Origin: Spodoptera frugiperda
Taxonomy: Eukaryota; Arthropoda; Insecta; Lepidoptera; Noctuidae
Length of the DNA stretch: 64,000 nucleotides
Direction of reading: 5' to 3'
NCBI RefSeq assembly: GCF_023101765.2
Contig: NC_064236.1
Span: 16,952,993 to 17,016,992 of the forward strand
Shown here: positions 48,501 to 54,235 of the stretch, piece after piece
How positions within the stretch are numbered: position 1 is the stretch's first letter
Layout: each line of letters starts with the position of its first letter
Notes under the pieces: model-generated
Told to the model about the DNA's origin: nothing
What the model saw: the letters and a program-made list of their open reading frames with translations, nothing else
Databases searched by the model: none
Position numbers and translations under genes: made by a program

Positions 48501-50859
48501 CTACGATTAAGCATTTGGACTATTTAAGATTAAAAAAAATCGATTACTAATTATAATTGTTTTATAAATCTGCTCCAACTACTAAAAAATTACGTGCGAA
48601 GCCGCGGACGGAAAGTTAGTAAAAAATATGTGAATGCACTTGTTTGTTTGTCCCTTAATTCATATTAGAACCGAATCATGAACCTTTGTAGACAGTTACA
48701 TGGAAAAATTACGGTAAGCAACTTTTATTGCGAGAAATTATCTCGTTCCCACGATAAAACATGCACAATGTAATTACCAGTCTTGTTTTAATTTAAAGTT
48801 CGCCAAGCTAATAATAGATGGCGCTGTTATATCTTTAATAGCATTTACAGCTGTCTTTAATAAAATACGTAATAAGGCACTTTCCATTTCACCATGTCAA
48901 ATTAAGTATTTATTTCGAAATGTCTATGAAGATTGAATGTTGTACTACGAAATATTTTAGCGTAAATAAATTACATAATATTAATAATTTAGTAAAATTA
49001 ATTATGTGTATCGTCAAATTCATTATCAATTAAAGTGCTAAAATATTTATGGATATTTTATTGTAGTTACAGAAAGATTAGAAAGTCAAAATATTGAGTA
49101 AATTACCCAAGTTTTGGCTACAGATACTTTTACTTGTATGTCACACATACAACACACAAATGAGGTGGTATATGAGTTAGACAAAGTAACTTAGATTTAA
49201 CAATCAACTAATCCTCTGATATCATTATCAGTAATTACTCATCATTTTATTAATACAACAACATCAACTGTTGGACTAGACATGATTCATACAACTTCCT
49301 GTTGTAATTTTTATTCTTGTTTATAGTATTAAACATGGTCTAAAATATACATATTTAATTATCCTATTTTCGCGTAATAAAATAAGATGCATATGCATAG
49401 AAAGATTGATGGAAATGAGGTCCCCCATTGTTTGTATTCAAGTTAATATGAGATAGCTAATTATGTGAGACAATATGTATATGTGTGTGAGGTTTCATGT
49501 AAGTAAAGTTTTAGCAAACTTGCACAAAAAGATGCTTAGTGATAGGAAATTAAAGTATAAATAGCAAGCACGCTAGCTTGTCAAACCTAATTAATGTGTA
49601 ATTGACTAATAGAATATTATGAGGATTTAAAGTTGTCAGTAAGTAATAGCCCAGTGTGGACATCTTTAGCAGTATTCTCGCTTTGTATATGGGAATCATA
49701 ACAAAACCGGTGCTTAGGTCTAAGCAAAGGGAAAATTTTCATTTCACTGTTGTCGGTAAATTATAACATCACATTTAGCAACAAACATTAAATAATTTCT
49801 TATTAATTACAGGGAATATTTCCAATCCACTCATTATGTTCTAAATTATGTACCGTGTTCCTTATTCATAGCAGCTTCGCATACAGGATGTGAATGACTT
49901 AACTTTTATGGTGCCCATTACATCAGAACAGTTCAATCAATTCAATGCACTATTGTTTGTTGAATAGGAGAGCAACGAAAAGTCGCAAATGCAAGTATTG
50001 TCTTTAGTTAGTCACAATACAAAAATGCAAGTACCAAAATGTTCCAACAAATTATTTTTCTAAAGTACCTACTTGTTAAATGACTCATTAGTTACTATTC
50101 AAAGGCAATATGATTACTATGCATAGCAATTACACCTTTACTATGGCAATATGATACTTAATAGATCACTTCCATGAAATGTCAATTCAGCAAATGCAGT
50201 AGTATTAAGTAGTTTGGTATAATAGTTTCTTATTACTGGCAAATATGATCGGTAATTGTATATCTGTGTTTATTTGATTCTTGATTTTTTATTAGGTAAT
50301 TAATATTAAGGAAAATTCTGCAGTGCTAACTTTGAGTAGGTTCTGACAGGCTTGTTGAGCAATTTTGAAGTATTATAATAATTAAGTTGTTATAAAACAT
50401 ATTTGACCCAGTTTGTGTAAAGAATCTCAAATTAATTGGGTGTTGGTAAGTTATTACAAGAAGTACTTAGTACAACAAAGAACATTGTAAACATGCAATC
50501 ATAAATTGCGTAAATCAACTTGCCCAAAGTACCAATAGTTCAAGTATACCTACCTACGTACCTAGCCTAGTGAACTTCATAGCAACCTTTACCCTGACAT
50601 TTACTTCTAACTTACCTAAGCCTGATGTCTGGATAAGCTCTGAATCATCGAACTCCAAGCTTGGCTCATAGTCATGGTACTCGGAGAGACTGGTGTACGT
50701 CTCCTCAGGTTCAGGGTTGCACCCATGGAGCACTGAGAAGTAAAACAATAACATAATTGACACGAATATTTACATACCTACGTCACTCCGCTGCAGATAT
50801 CTTTACATACCTTGGAAAGCCCTCACAGGGCTCAATTTTGGCTGATGCTCTGATTCCAT
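21418..50859 (-). CDS. RhoGAP68F: RhoGAP68F / ARHGAP1-type Rho GTPase-activating protein
   Basis: Nine exons with GT/AG borders join in phase to 493 codons: 50811-50859, 50616-50732, 31445-31566, 28834-28988, 28222-28539, 23064-23305, 22770-22970, 22406-22512, 21418-21588. Fly RhoGAP68F is of similar size. Residues 1-96 are acidic. Residues 97-254 form a SEC14/CRAL-TRIO-like module (RRIIVVSACRLPP, YFHCGLTSKNKPPLSWLW, ALYLVHPTNFIRI). A proline-rich linker (SLSPPPTQQFG) leads to the RhoGAP domain (about 290-490), with the arginine finger R343 in EGIFRRSA and N459 in NLAVVFGPNL. Family knowledge: these proteins speed GTP hydrolysis on Rho/Cdc42-type GTPases at membranes, and the fly gene acts in gastrulation. 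All key residues are present. Intron 2 is 19 kb of transposon debris; intron 5 holds another gene. Confidence 0.95.
22055..22215. repeat. Degraded interspersed repeat
   Basis: A segment with GAAGGAGGTTCTGTGTTTGA and GAACCGAGTTTGATAAAAAG resembles a widespread lepidopteran repeat tail. It lies inside RhoGAP68F intron 8. The classification is from memory and weak. Confidence 0.3.
22406..22512 (-). CDS. RhoGAP68F: RhoGAP68F exon 8
   Basis: The acceptor is TGTTTCAG and the donor AAG|GTTAGT; enters phase 1, ends phase 0. It encodes WSPRDKPRKVKILILERLP and NYMLLKYVFQFLWK, the GAP-domain helix that in family members reads LP..NY..L..L..FL. Too short to appear as an obvious frame. Confidence 0.9.
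22770..22970 (-). CDS. RhoGAP68F: RhoGAP68F exon 7 (arginine finger)
   Basis: The acceptor is GTTTCCAG and the donor CAAA|GTGAGT; phase 1 at both ends. It encodes LETEGIFRRSANMSVIKEL, with the catalytic arginine finger as the first R of FRRS, then AVLLKTFFRDLEEPLLTFDL, the central RhoGAP signature. Confidence 0.96.
23064..23305 (-). CDS. RhoGAP68F: RhoGAP68F exon 6 (linker, start of GAP domain)
   Basis: The acceptor is CTTGTTGTAG and the donor GACG|GTAAGA. It encodes YDKLLLSKNPRAAES, a basic and proline-rich linker (NKKPKSSLSPPPTQQFGVSL) and MVGAIPPVVRQCVEFLSQ, the first helices of the RhoGAP domain. Its acceptor lies only 40 bp below the stop codon of the nested reading frame at 23346-24308. 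Confidence 0.94.
23346..24308 (-). CDS. Intronless nested gene, 320-residue protein of unknown function
   Basis: An uninterrupted 320-codon frame lies within RhoGAP68F intron 5 on the same strand, starting at an ATG in good context (GTACGATGG). I recognise no family. Residues 1-22 are basic and amphipathic with one acidic residue, compatible with a mitochondrial presequence, which is inference. The middle holds three degenerate repeats around LEDWFGAKED (140-149), LEELFGSEQD (171-180) and PDDLFGTKLD (219-228), each followed about 10-12 residues later by an acidic-then-basic block (DELTMTRR, EDLVCLKR, EELVRIKR). A second motif, LP(E/Q/V) plus hydrophobics, occurs near residues 35, 75 and 253. 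The N-terminal half is lysine-rich and probably disordered. Its length and repeats argue for a real gene; it could be a retrogene. Confidence 0.7.
   Translation of the reverse strand: MAFKRAIDALMNIKRTFTSKKSENSKPKRDPESLLPEIIMDQRPKPKLNKIPSRGDHTQESNNSVEKQGKKRDQLPQVFIVKEVPGPTRYRITSENIKTIEKPKQKSSAVQTREAEPSDFPSVHTAGKLRRVKGTGKYSLEDWFGAKEDSATMTDEIDELTMTRRLAPLALEELFGSEQDLTAVIPEVEDLVCLKRSEGDYLPYDSDQVLGTRQNKFDPDDLFGTKLDEAVAFPLIPEELVRIKRNRNKPIPLPVIIEEEQDIKQREAACFAVGYEAIKYLKLSGTRIASSSPNITEKRWCVAQAIKACHPFLLTILSIT
24770..24950. promoter_or_regulatory. GC-rich segment in RhoGAP68F intron 5
   Basis: A locally GC-rich, CpG-containing patch (TTCGCGGGCCGTGGCC, TGCGCGTCGCGAGGC) stands 460-640 bp upstream of the nested ATG in an AT-rich intron. 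It could be a second promoter for that gene. No core element can be fixed. Confidence 0.25.
25929..26020. repeat. Inverted repeat with a third arm
   Basis: The arms 25929-25953 and 25957-25982 pair (outer TGTGTTCCGCG against CGCGGTACACA, inner TATTTTTAATAAAA). A third copy of the right arm follows at about 25998-26018, ending AATACGCGGA. The unit lies in RhoGAP68F intron 5 and looks like foldback repeat debris. Confidence 0.75.
27000..28221. other. Rest of RhoGAP68F intron 5, no gene supported
   Basis: Small frames at 27321-27506 and 27820-28083 on the plus strand have no splice context or recognisable domains. Nothing else is seen. Confidence 0.4.
28222..28539 (-). CDS. RhoGAP68F: RhoGAP68F exon 5 (core of SEC14-like module)
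   Basis: The acceptor is ATTGCAG and the donor is GTGAGT. It encodes 106 residues with YSVVYFHCGLTSKNKPPLSW, LKALYLVHPTNFIRIVW and FGRKMMYVNYLHELQQYL, the SEC14-like core diagnostic of ARHGAP1/RhoGAP68F. No stop or frameshift. Confidence 0.95.
28622..28777. repeat. Long imperfect hairpin filling RhoGAP68F intron 4
   Basis: The arms 28622-28692 and 28710-28777 pair at roughly nine positions in ten (GATTAGCATCGATAT against ATATTGATGCTAATC; GAGTATTCGCC against GGCGAATACT), with a 17-bp loop. The host intron is only 294 bp, so more than half of it is this hairpin. Probably a MITE; an RNA hairpin precursor is the alternative. Confidence 0.85.
28834..28988 (-). CDS. RhoGAP68F: RhoGAP68F exon 4 (start of SEC14-like module)
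   Basis: The acceptor is GGTTTAG and the donor CTCAG|GTACCA; starts in phase 0 and ends in phase 2. It encodes SSLDLEDSFAELNRTGLVEV and GRRIIVVSACRLPPNKELLH, the first strand of the SEC14/CRAL-TRIO-like fold of p50RhoGAP proteins. Confidence 0.93.
29260..29390. repeat. GTAGC/GCTAC-rich palindromic segment
   Basis: GC-rich DNA with many CGTAGC/GCTACG words and a 17-bp palindrome at 29316-29332 (GCTACGAA A TTCGTAGC). It lies in RhoGAP68F intron 3 and looks like a small inverted-repeat element. Confidence 0.45.
29570..29950. repeat. Unclassified lepidopteran-type interspersed repeats
   Basis: Two pieces are visible. One, at about 29578-29680, has GATTCGATCCCTGAGTCGGG, similar to a pol III B box. 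The other, at about 29820-29945, has ACGCCTTTGTCCCATGGAGT, which I associate with a common repeat of moths. The minus-strand frame at 29744-29944 is probably part of the second. Confidence 0.4.
30000..30300 (-). pseudogene. Jockey/CR1-type LINE C-terminus and 3'UTR
   Basis: The minus-strand frame 30054-30269 contains HRFVVDIPPTRTKRFASSFL, VRTTREWNFLPESVFPDGYN and VNRLLIGRRATP before its stop, the typical end of RT proteins of a widespread insect LINE group (Jockey/CR1-like by memory). Below it is the 3' tail GATAGCGGCCAAACATCGACC, which also occurs as a separate stub at 48431-48515. 5'-truncated, no RT core. Confidence 0.65.
30301..31444. other. Lower part of RhoGAP68F intron 3 region, nothing recognised
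   Basis: No exon, RNA gene or classifiable element was supported between the LINE fragment and exon 3. Short frames on the plus strand at 30261-30827 have no known domains. Confidence 0.4.
31445..31566 (-). CDS. RhoGAP68F: RhoGAP68F exon 3
   Basis: The acceptor is TGTCCACAG and the donor GAG|GTATGT; enters phase 1, ends phase 0. It encodes PPELLDIPDDLLERSASDG and EENFEEELARAPEVYTE, an acidic linker before the lipid-binding module. It lies 19 kb downstream of exon 2. Confidence 0.88.
32104..32222 (+). mobile_element. R1-like 3'UTR stub (copy 1)
   Basis: Carries AGGAACGGGGTGGTTTTTAG, then CAGTGCGGGAGAAGTCGTTG and an A-run, the 3' end of the R1-like element seen whole at 55592-61957 and in part at 44479-45766. 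It is diverged (the GTCAG hairpin is damaged) and has no clear target duplication. Confidence 0.7.
33476..33588 (-). mobile_element. R1-like 3'UTR stub (copy 2), 14-bp target duplication
   Basis: Only about 113 bp of the 3' end inserted, starting with the T-run (the poly(A) of the minus strand) and ending CGCAGCTCCGG. The target duplication AGATGTAACGTCTT is perfect at 33462-33475 and 33589-33602. An extremely 5'-truncated insertion. Confidence 0.88.
33696..33777. mobile_element. Small MITE with ACTAGTTTCAAGT terminal repeats
   Basis: Terminal inverted repeats 33696-33715 and 33758-33777 match at 19 of 20 positions (AAGCTC(T/G)ACTAGTTTCAAGT). Total length 82 bp, no coding capacity. I believe the family is common in moths, from memory. 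Confidence 0.7.
35851..35874. promoter_or_regulatory. Perfect 24-bp palindrome with two AGGTCA half-sites
   Basis: The palindrome contains AGGTCACCGGTGACCT: two nuclear-receptor half-sites (AGGTCA) inverted and spaced by 4 bp. The classical ecdysone-receptor palindrome has 1-bp spacing, so this is not a standard site. It lies in RhoGAP68F intron 2 and could equally be part of a small foldback repeat. Confidence 0.4.
36010..36290. repeat. Interspersed repeat with GTGCGTTGCCG motif
   Basis: The line CGTCGCCCATAGACACTAAA, ACACCAGAGGAGTTACAAGT and GCGTTGCCGACC matches a repeat tail I know to be common in Lepidoptera. A second, shorter piece is at 41805-41890. A GC-rich inverted motif (AACGCAAGCGTTG) follows. 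Class not determined. Confidence 0.5.
36415..36480. repeat. Short interspersed repeat fragment
   Basis: CCGTGGTCTTCCCACTGCAG followed by GGCAAAGGCCTGATT is a familiar fragment of lepidopteran repeats. Non-coding. Confidence 0.45.
36773..36850. repeat. Possible tRNA-derived SINE fragment
   Basis: GGGTTCGAAACCTG is a perfect pol III B-box type sequence (GGTTCGAANCC). No convincing A box or acceptor stem is present, so it is not a tRNA gene. Confidence 0.3.
37020..37684 (-). mobile_element. 5'-truncated R1-like retrotransposon (copy 3)
   Basis: The minus-strand frame keeps the ORF2 C-terminus (YPAWAEHRQVLRDVVGDGN, then WDAVSSFCEAVMLAKEEAGR), followed by the 3'UTR with the GTCAG-TAAGAGT-CTGAC hairpin and a poly(A) (T-run from 37019). 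The repeated GGCATCCGTT at 37010-37019 and 37685-37694 is the visible part of the target duplication. The reading frame is disrupted upstream of the CPAWAEH-like zinc region. Confidence 0.85.
37790..38735 (-). mobile_element. Mariner-type DNA transposon, internally deleted
   Basis: Terminal inverted repeats of 29 bp match at 28 positions (starting CAAGGTGTCTCAAAAG, ending GTTCACATTT), and TA duplications flank both ends (37788-37789, 38736-38737). At 946 bp it is shorter than a full mariner (about 1.3 kb, family knowledge). The transposase remnant has 41 residues between the last two catalytic aspartates (QQDEA and PMDFF), the DD41D spacing of the rosa group of Tc1/mariner elements. Confidence 0.9.
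37896..38659 (-). pseudogene. DD41D mariner transposase, frameshifted and deleted
   Basis: The N-terminal part (38321-38659) holds a helix-turn-helix region (FYKNGNSATVARRKFCS, TRLIAKWVKKFEETVS) and then jumps to IWAAKNIKN and FYGRIIGPFLKIEGD. This indicates an internal deletion that removed the segment with the first catalytic aspartate. A frameshift follows near 38321. The second part (37896-38324) runs MNSERYVEMLDEFFVP, WFQQDEATSH, RSPDLTPMDFFQWGYVKSK. The protein cannot be functional. Confidence 0.88.
38796..41804. other. Repeat remnants, then nothing recognised
   Basis: 38820-38940 carries TCCCACACTCCCTAGTCTTG and similar words typical of lepidopteran repeats. At 40884-40985 two inverted segments (CGCGAATACGATTGAAT and ATTCAATCGCATTCG) flank a short AT-rich centre, probably a MITE. 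A CGCCATCTATCG motif lies at 39993-40004. No genes. Confidence 0.4.
42783..42947 (+). mobile_element. R1-like 3'UTR fragment (copy 4)
   Basis: GCATTCCGCGCGCGCCTTAA, ATCAGACCACCTTAAATGGG and AACGGGGTGGTCTGACATTC follow the 3'UTR order of copy 6, but the GTCAG hairpin region has been deleted (GGTGGT joins directly to CTGACA). It ends in an A-run near 42940. No clear target duplication. Confidence 0.7.
43551..43742 (-). mobile_element. R1-like 3'UTR fragment (copy 5), 14-bp target duplication
   Basis: About 190 bp of 3'UTR with poly(A) (T-run at 43551). The flanks 43537-43550 and 43743-43756 read AGACAACTAACG(A/T)G, a 14-bp duplication with one mismatch. Both 3'UTR hairpins are intact. Confidence 0.86.
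44479..45460 (+). pseudogene. R1-like ORF2, C-terminal third
   Basis: An open frame of about 327 codons runs from TMKYLGLVLDSRWKFEEHFR through MALYGAPVWAP and the zinc-binding CRHCVDHPEDTVEHTVAVC to DDLRPP and stop. By alignment to the full-length copy this is the region after the RT palm, so endonuclease and YADD are absent. It happens to be in frame with upstream host DNA, giving a 440-codon fused frame from 44138. Confidence 0.88.
44479..45766 (+). mobile_element. R1-like retrotransposon, 5'-truncated (copy 6), perfect 14-bp duplication
   Basis: The duplication GTGACCCAATGTGG at 44465-44478 and 45767-45780 defines the insertion exactly. It carries the last third of ORF2, a 3'UTR of about 280 bp and a poly(A) of about 22 A. 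The perfect duplication and long A-tract suggest a recent event. The insert belongs to a subfamily different from the full-length copy at 55592-61957. Confidence 0.93.
46059..46199. mobile_element. MITE with CTTAGTA(C/T)GAGTTTGTTT terminal repeats
   Basis: A 141-bp element. The left arm CTTAGTACGAGTTTGTTT...GATCGAAACGA...CAGCGC is matched by the complement of the right arm ending CTCATACTAAG. The centre has TGATTAATTGGTTTATTCAT. Non-coding. Confidence 0.8.
46590..47395 (+). mobile_element. R1-like 3'UTR fragment (copy 7) split by another repeat
   Basis: The 3'UTR starts at about 46590 (ATCCGGAGCTGCGGACTACC), runs to GGTGGTTTTTAG at 46671, breaks, and resumes at about 47325 (TCAGTAAGAGTTTGTGATTC, then AGCATTGGATGATTTTTCCT). 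Flanking TAGGAGAA occurs on both sides (about 46581 and 47405), a worn target duplication. Confidence 0.75.
46672..47324. mobile_element. Repeat inserted within the R1-like fragment
   Basis: It begins GGGTTCCGTAGCCAAATGGC, contains a (CTGT)(CCGT)n-like tract at 46720-46755, and ends with TTACGGAACCC followed by GACCGACTCGCACTTGGCCG. I know this pair of ends from a very common lepidopteran repeat whose class I cannot state. The frame at 46917-47156 inside it has no known domain. Confidence 0.65.
47476..47940. mobile_element. Non-autonomous TIR DNA transposon (465 bp)
   Basis: The ends share TAAGCGTCCACAGG (47476-47489 and the complement at 47927-47940), and the match continues imperfectly inward (CGCAT). 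The interior has GATGCG/CGCATC words and one 107-codon frame (47442-47765, minus) without known domains. PIF/Harbinger-like by appearance only. Confidence 0.6.
48190..48612. repeat. Interspersed repeat with an inserted LINE 3' tail
   Basis: The outer repeat starts CATACTAATATTATAAAAAG and ends near TGCGAAGCCGCGGACGGAAA. At 48431-48515 it holds a minus-strand LINE 3' end (GGGCCGACGTTTAACCGCTA, TCTCGCCTGATGGTAAGTGA) of the same family as the fragment at 30000-30300. Confidence 0.55.
50616..50732 (-). CDS. RhoGAP68F: RhoGAP68F exon 2 (acidic N-terminus)
   Basis: The acceptor is ACTTCTCAG and the donor TTAG|GTAAGT; phase 1 at both ends. It encodes an acidic, probably disordered stretch (NPEPEETYTSLSEYHDYEP, LEFDDSELIQTSG), as in the N-termini of ARHGAP1 relatives. 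Confidence 0.88.
   Translation of the reverse strand, partial: CSMGATLNLRRRTPVSPSTMTMSQAWSSMIQSLSRHQA
50811..50859 (-). CDS. RhoGAP68F: RhoGAP68F exon 1, start codon
   Basis: The ATG at 50857-50859 opens MESEHQPKLSPVRAFQ; the donor is AAG|GTATGT. An in-frame start and a phase-1 join to exon 2 support it. The frame is too short to stand out on its own. Confidence 0.85.
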
Positions 50860-52246
50860 CGTAATAACACCCACACCTATTCAATTTCGTTATCACCAAG
50901 TTACTGTACGTAAACTAAACTCTTAGAAATGTCACTTCCTCCGAACGAAATTACGTTACAACAGCCTTTCAAAACCCTGTTGGCACATCAACAAAGTTTT
51001 CTTACGTCACGGCGCACTAAACGAAATAAAAATACGACACCAAAAGTAAACAAATATAGAGAATGCTACGATCTGCGATTGGAAATAACGTTTATCTCTG
51101 TGGTTTACCTAAAATTTGGTAAGCAGGATAGGTGACAGACAAAACAGTCTGGCAAGCAGATTTAGACAGAACCACAGCTTAATAATTGTTTCCTAAAATA
51201 GTAAACAATTATTTTTGATGAATCAAATACACGTATTAAATTGAAGAAAATCAGAAAAAAATAATAAAGTCTAATAAGAAAAACAAGGCAATTTTATCCT
51301 AACAGTATCTTTAAAAAATCTTACTAATGCTATAAAATACGAAAGTTTGTGTTTGTGTGTATGTCAATTACATCGAAACGGCTTAAACGATCGAAATGAA
51401 ATTTGGATCAGGGATAGATTGTGGTCTGGATTAAACATAGGCAACTTTTTATCCTATGGGAACGCGAGCAAAGCTGCGGGCAGACGCTGGTATCTAATAT
51501 AAGATGTTTTATTTCCACATAGGTATATTTTCTTGGTGACTTTAAAAATCTATTGTAAAAGTCGTATTTCTAGTTGTGTTTAATTTTAATCGTTAACTAA
51601 CTAGGTAGTAAGTGATGTATCTTTACTTTCAAAGTGAATTAAATTTTTTCTTTATTTCACGCAATCTTATTTGGCCTGACAATATTAAAGAAAACAAAAA
51701 GTACAACTTATCCTATTTATAAGGCAACTTATAATTATAATTGCAATGGTATTAATTCAAGATATATTAAAATTGTATCTCAAATTGAGATTGAGATTCT
51801 CAATTGAGAAGTGATTTCTTATGGAAGTAGTAGTTTTATGGAAACGTCTTCACAAACGAGATAGTCGTTTGTGAAGACTTTTATAATTAGAATATCTAGT
51901 GGTTGAAACAATATTTATTATCAGGCAAATCACGTAGGGTTAAAAAAAAAAGAATTTGTTAGAAACTAGAACTGTAGTGTAAAAGTACAAAAAATATGAA
52001 AGTATTATCCTTTTTCTGCTACAGCCAAAAACCAAGTATTCAAAAGTCATAAACAAGAACTTGGCGGTAGACACAAGCTTCTCACCTCAAACGAAACTGT
52101 TAATTGTCAATGTCAAAGTCATAATTGTTTATGACATTTGATGGTTTGATGCCAACAAGCGGTATATTTTGCGTGTGATTTAAATTTTTAGTCTAAAACT
52201 GAGTCCTAATTTATAACATTGGGTAAATTACTCTATTTGCAACATC
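50860..52246. promoter_or_regulatory. Intergenic region between divergent RhoGAP68F and PPIL1 genes
   Basis: 1387 bp separate the two start codons. It must contain both leaders and probably both promoters, but no TATA box or initiator can be fixed. A common interspersed repeat occupies about 51325-51500 (CGAAACGGCTTAAACGATCG, ATCCTATGGGAACGCGAGCA). A perfect 14-bp hairpin stem lies at 51846-51859/51865-51878. Confidence 0.5.
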
Positions 52247-52317
52247 ATGCTCGGTTTTTCTAACGCCGGAATTCCTGATAAATCATGGCAGCCGCCCATT
52301 GCTGTGTTAGAAACAAC
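52247..52317 (+). CDS. PPIL1: PPIL1 exon 1
   Basis: Encodes MLGFSNAGIPDKSWQPPIAV and LET plus two bases of a threonine codon; the donor is AAC|GTAAGA. SWQPP is conserved at this place in PPIL1 proteins and sets the start. Confidence 0.94.
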
Positions 52318-52871
52318 GTAAGACTGCTACTATTTAATAAACTTGTGATTTAGGTTATACCAAGTTCTAGAATTTACTAACATTTATTTTCTTTGTTGTC
52401 TAACGAAACAAATTTACTATTTTCAGTATGGGCCCGGTAGTTGTGGAGATGTACTGGAAGCACGCGCCAGTAACATGTCGAAATTTTATGGAATTGGTTC
52501 GCCGCGGTTACTACAACAATACGAAATTCCACAGAGTCATAAGGGATTTCATGATACAAGGCGGTGATCCTACTGGTACGGGGAAAGGCGGACAATCTAT
52601 ATACGGACCGACGTTTGATGATGAGATAGCTTCAGACTTGAAGCACACAGGTGCTGGGATATTGTCCATGGCGAATGCTGGGCCCGACTCCAATGGGTCG
52701 CAGTTCTTTATTACGTTGGCTCCTACGCAGTGGCTTGATGGAAAACACGCAGTCTTTGGAAGAGTGCAGTCTGGGATGGCTGTTGTGAAGAGAATAGGAT
52801 TAGTTGAGTGTGATAAAAACGATTGTCCGGTTGATGATGTCAAAATAGATAAGGCTTACATCCCTAAGTAG
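52247..52871 (+). CDS. PPIL1: Peptidyl-prolyl cis-trans isomerase-like 1 (PPIL1), spliceosomal cyclophilin
   Basis: Exon 1 (52247-52317) and exon 2 (52427-52871) join across a 109-bp GT/AG intron to 171 codons, close to the human protein's size. It is a single cyclophilin domain. The active-site set is complete: FHRVIRDFMIQGGDPTGTG, MANAGPDSNGSQFFITLAPT and QWLDGKHAVFGRV, including the catalytic arginine in HRVIRD and the tryptophan in QWLDGKH. MYWKHAP and RRGYYNNTKFH are specific to PPIL1, not CypA. Family knowledge: PPIL1 is a nuclear prolyl isomerase recruited to the spliceosome by SKIP/SNW1. The start ATG has context AACATCATGC. The gene is head to head with RhoGAP68F. The minus-strand frame over exon 2 is a shadow. 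Confidence 0.97.
52427..52871 (+). CDS. PPIL1: PPIL1 exon 2
   Basis: The acceptor is CTATTTTCAG. The first base completes the threonine codon, then MGPVVVEMYWKHAPVTCRNF onward to PVDDVKIDKAYIPK and TAG at 52869-52871. It contains all catalytic residues. Confidence 0.97.
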
Positions 52872-54100
52872 AAAGAACTGTTTTCAAAGTTTGGACTTCA
52901 GTATTTAGTGCTAGGCTAAGTTAATTTCACGCTTCTACTCAAATATGTGGTACATTATTGTTATTTACTGAACAAAATACAATTCAAATGTTGCTCAAAG
53001 TTTTCATAGTTATTGTAACGAGTTTTTAACTAAAACTGTCTTACAAATGAGATGTTACATACACATAGTTAAGTATACATCATCATTATTTCAGCTACAG
53101 GACATTCTCTGCTGAACATATGCCTCCCGCAATTACTTCCAACCGGCCTATCCAGATAGTCCAAGGCATATCCGGTTAATTAGGCCTTGATTGATTGGCC
53201 TAATATTGCTATACCAAAACAAACTGAAATTCTAACTAAATGAATTTGTTTGAATATAAATGTTTATTTTTTCATAACTAAATAGTAGCATGTAAATAAC
53301 TGTTTGTATTGTTGTATTGGATTGTTTAGTGTTGTAAGTGTGAATTATAAGGAGAAGTGAATAATATTTTGATGATTGAAATATGTATGTATGTACCATA
53401 AAACGGGGTGAATAGAATTTGAGGAATGAATAGGTACAGAAGACGGGTTACTAAATTTTGGGAAAATATTCTAACATCTAACAACCCATTCCTGTGTCTA
53501 TTCACCCCATTTGACTAAATGTATGAAATAATAGTGTATTTTCCTAGAACAACTTTTAAGATGACTTTATAATGCCGGTTGCATGCTGTCCTTAAGGTGA
53601 ATGTTCCGAGCTCTTCATGGCTCGTTTCCCGATAGATGGCGCTGAATTGAACATTTTCAGTTTTATGTTGTTTTGAGTGTCATTGGAACAATATTAAGTA
53701 ACAGAAATAGTAATGCGAAAATCAGGCATCCCACTTTATCGGAATTAGTCAAATTATCGCCTCAAAACCCATCCGATTTGCCATAAAAGCGAAATATTAA
53801 TATCCAACTCTGTTTACAGTCATTTATACACACATAGACATAGCGCCTACTTTAAAATCAACCTTTCTTCAAAATTAACCACTAGATGGCGTGCATTTAA
53901 AAGTTAATAGGCTGGTACCTGTAGAAATTATGTCTTGGGGATTAGGAACTAAAGAACACCATCTGATGCTATTATGTTCTAAAAATAAAAGGTATAAGTA
54001 GTGTTATATTTAGGTACTAAATAGCATAAAACAAAGTCGTTTTCTCTGTCCCTATATCCATATGTATGCTTTCTACACTAAGGATTTTGATGCTGTTTCT
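52872..54100. other. Downstream of PPIL1: 3'UTR and repeat remnants
   Basis: The PPIL1 3'UTR must begin here; no clear AATAAA is near the stop. A common repeat remnant lies at about 53085-53215 (TCAGCTACAGGACATTCTCT, CTGAACATATGCCTCCCGCA). A small element with inverted ends GGGGTGAATAGA/TCTATTCACCCC spans about 53404-53508. TAGATGGCG motifs are at 53630-53643 and 53879-53891. Confidence 0.45.
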
Positions 54101-54164
54101 TTTAATCGATAGAGTGATTAAAGAGGAAGGTTTATATGTATAATACATGTATATTATAGTAGGG

Positions 54165-54235
54165 AAACTGATAATTTTGCACCCGTGCGAAAACGGGGCG
54201 GGTCACTAGTTTGGGAATAAAATGAATGTCAAGAA
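54165..54235. repeat. Repeat tail fragment
   Basis: CACCCGTGCGAAAACGGGGC and GGGTCACTAGTTTGGGAATA match the tail of a common lepidopteran repeat. No coding. Confidence 0.4.

Larger units (their letters stand above)
31567..50615 (-). other. RhoGAP68F: RhoGAP68F intron 2 (19 kb), transposon-rich
   Basis: Bounded by the exon 2 donor (GTAAGT at 50615) and the exon 3 acceptor. It holds nearly all truncated R1-like copies, the mariner, several MITEs and LINE tails. I found no exon of another host gene in it. The stretches 33.8-35.8, 39.2-41.7 and 48.6-50.5 kb show nothing defined. Confidence 0.85.

Noticed and set aside
52511..52843. 110-codon minus-strand frame
   Set aside because: Antisense shadow of PPIL1 exon 2.
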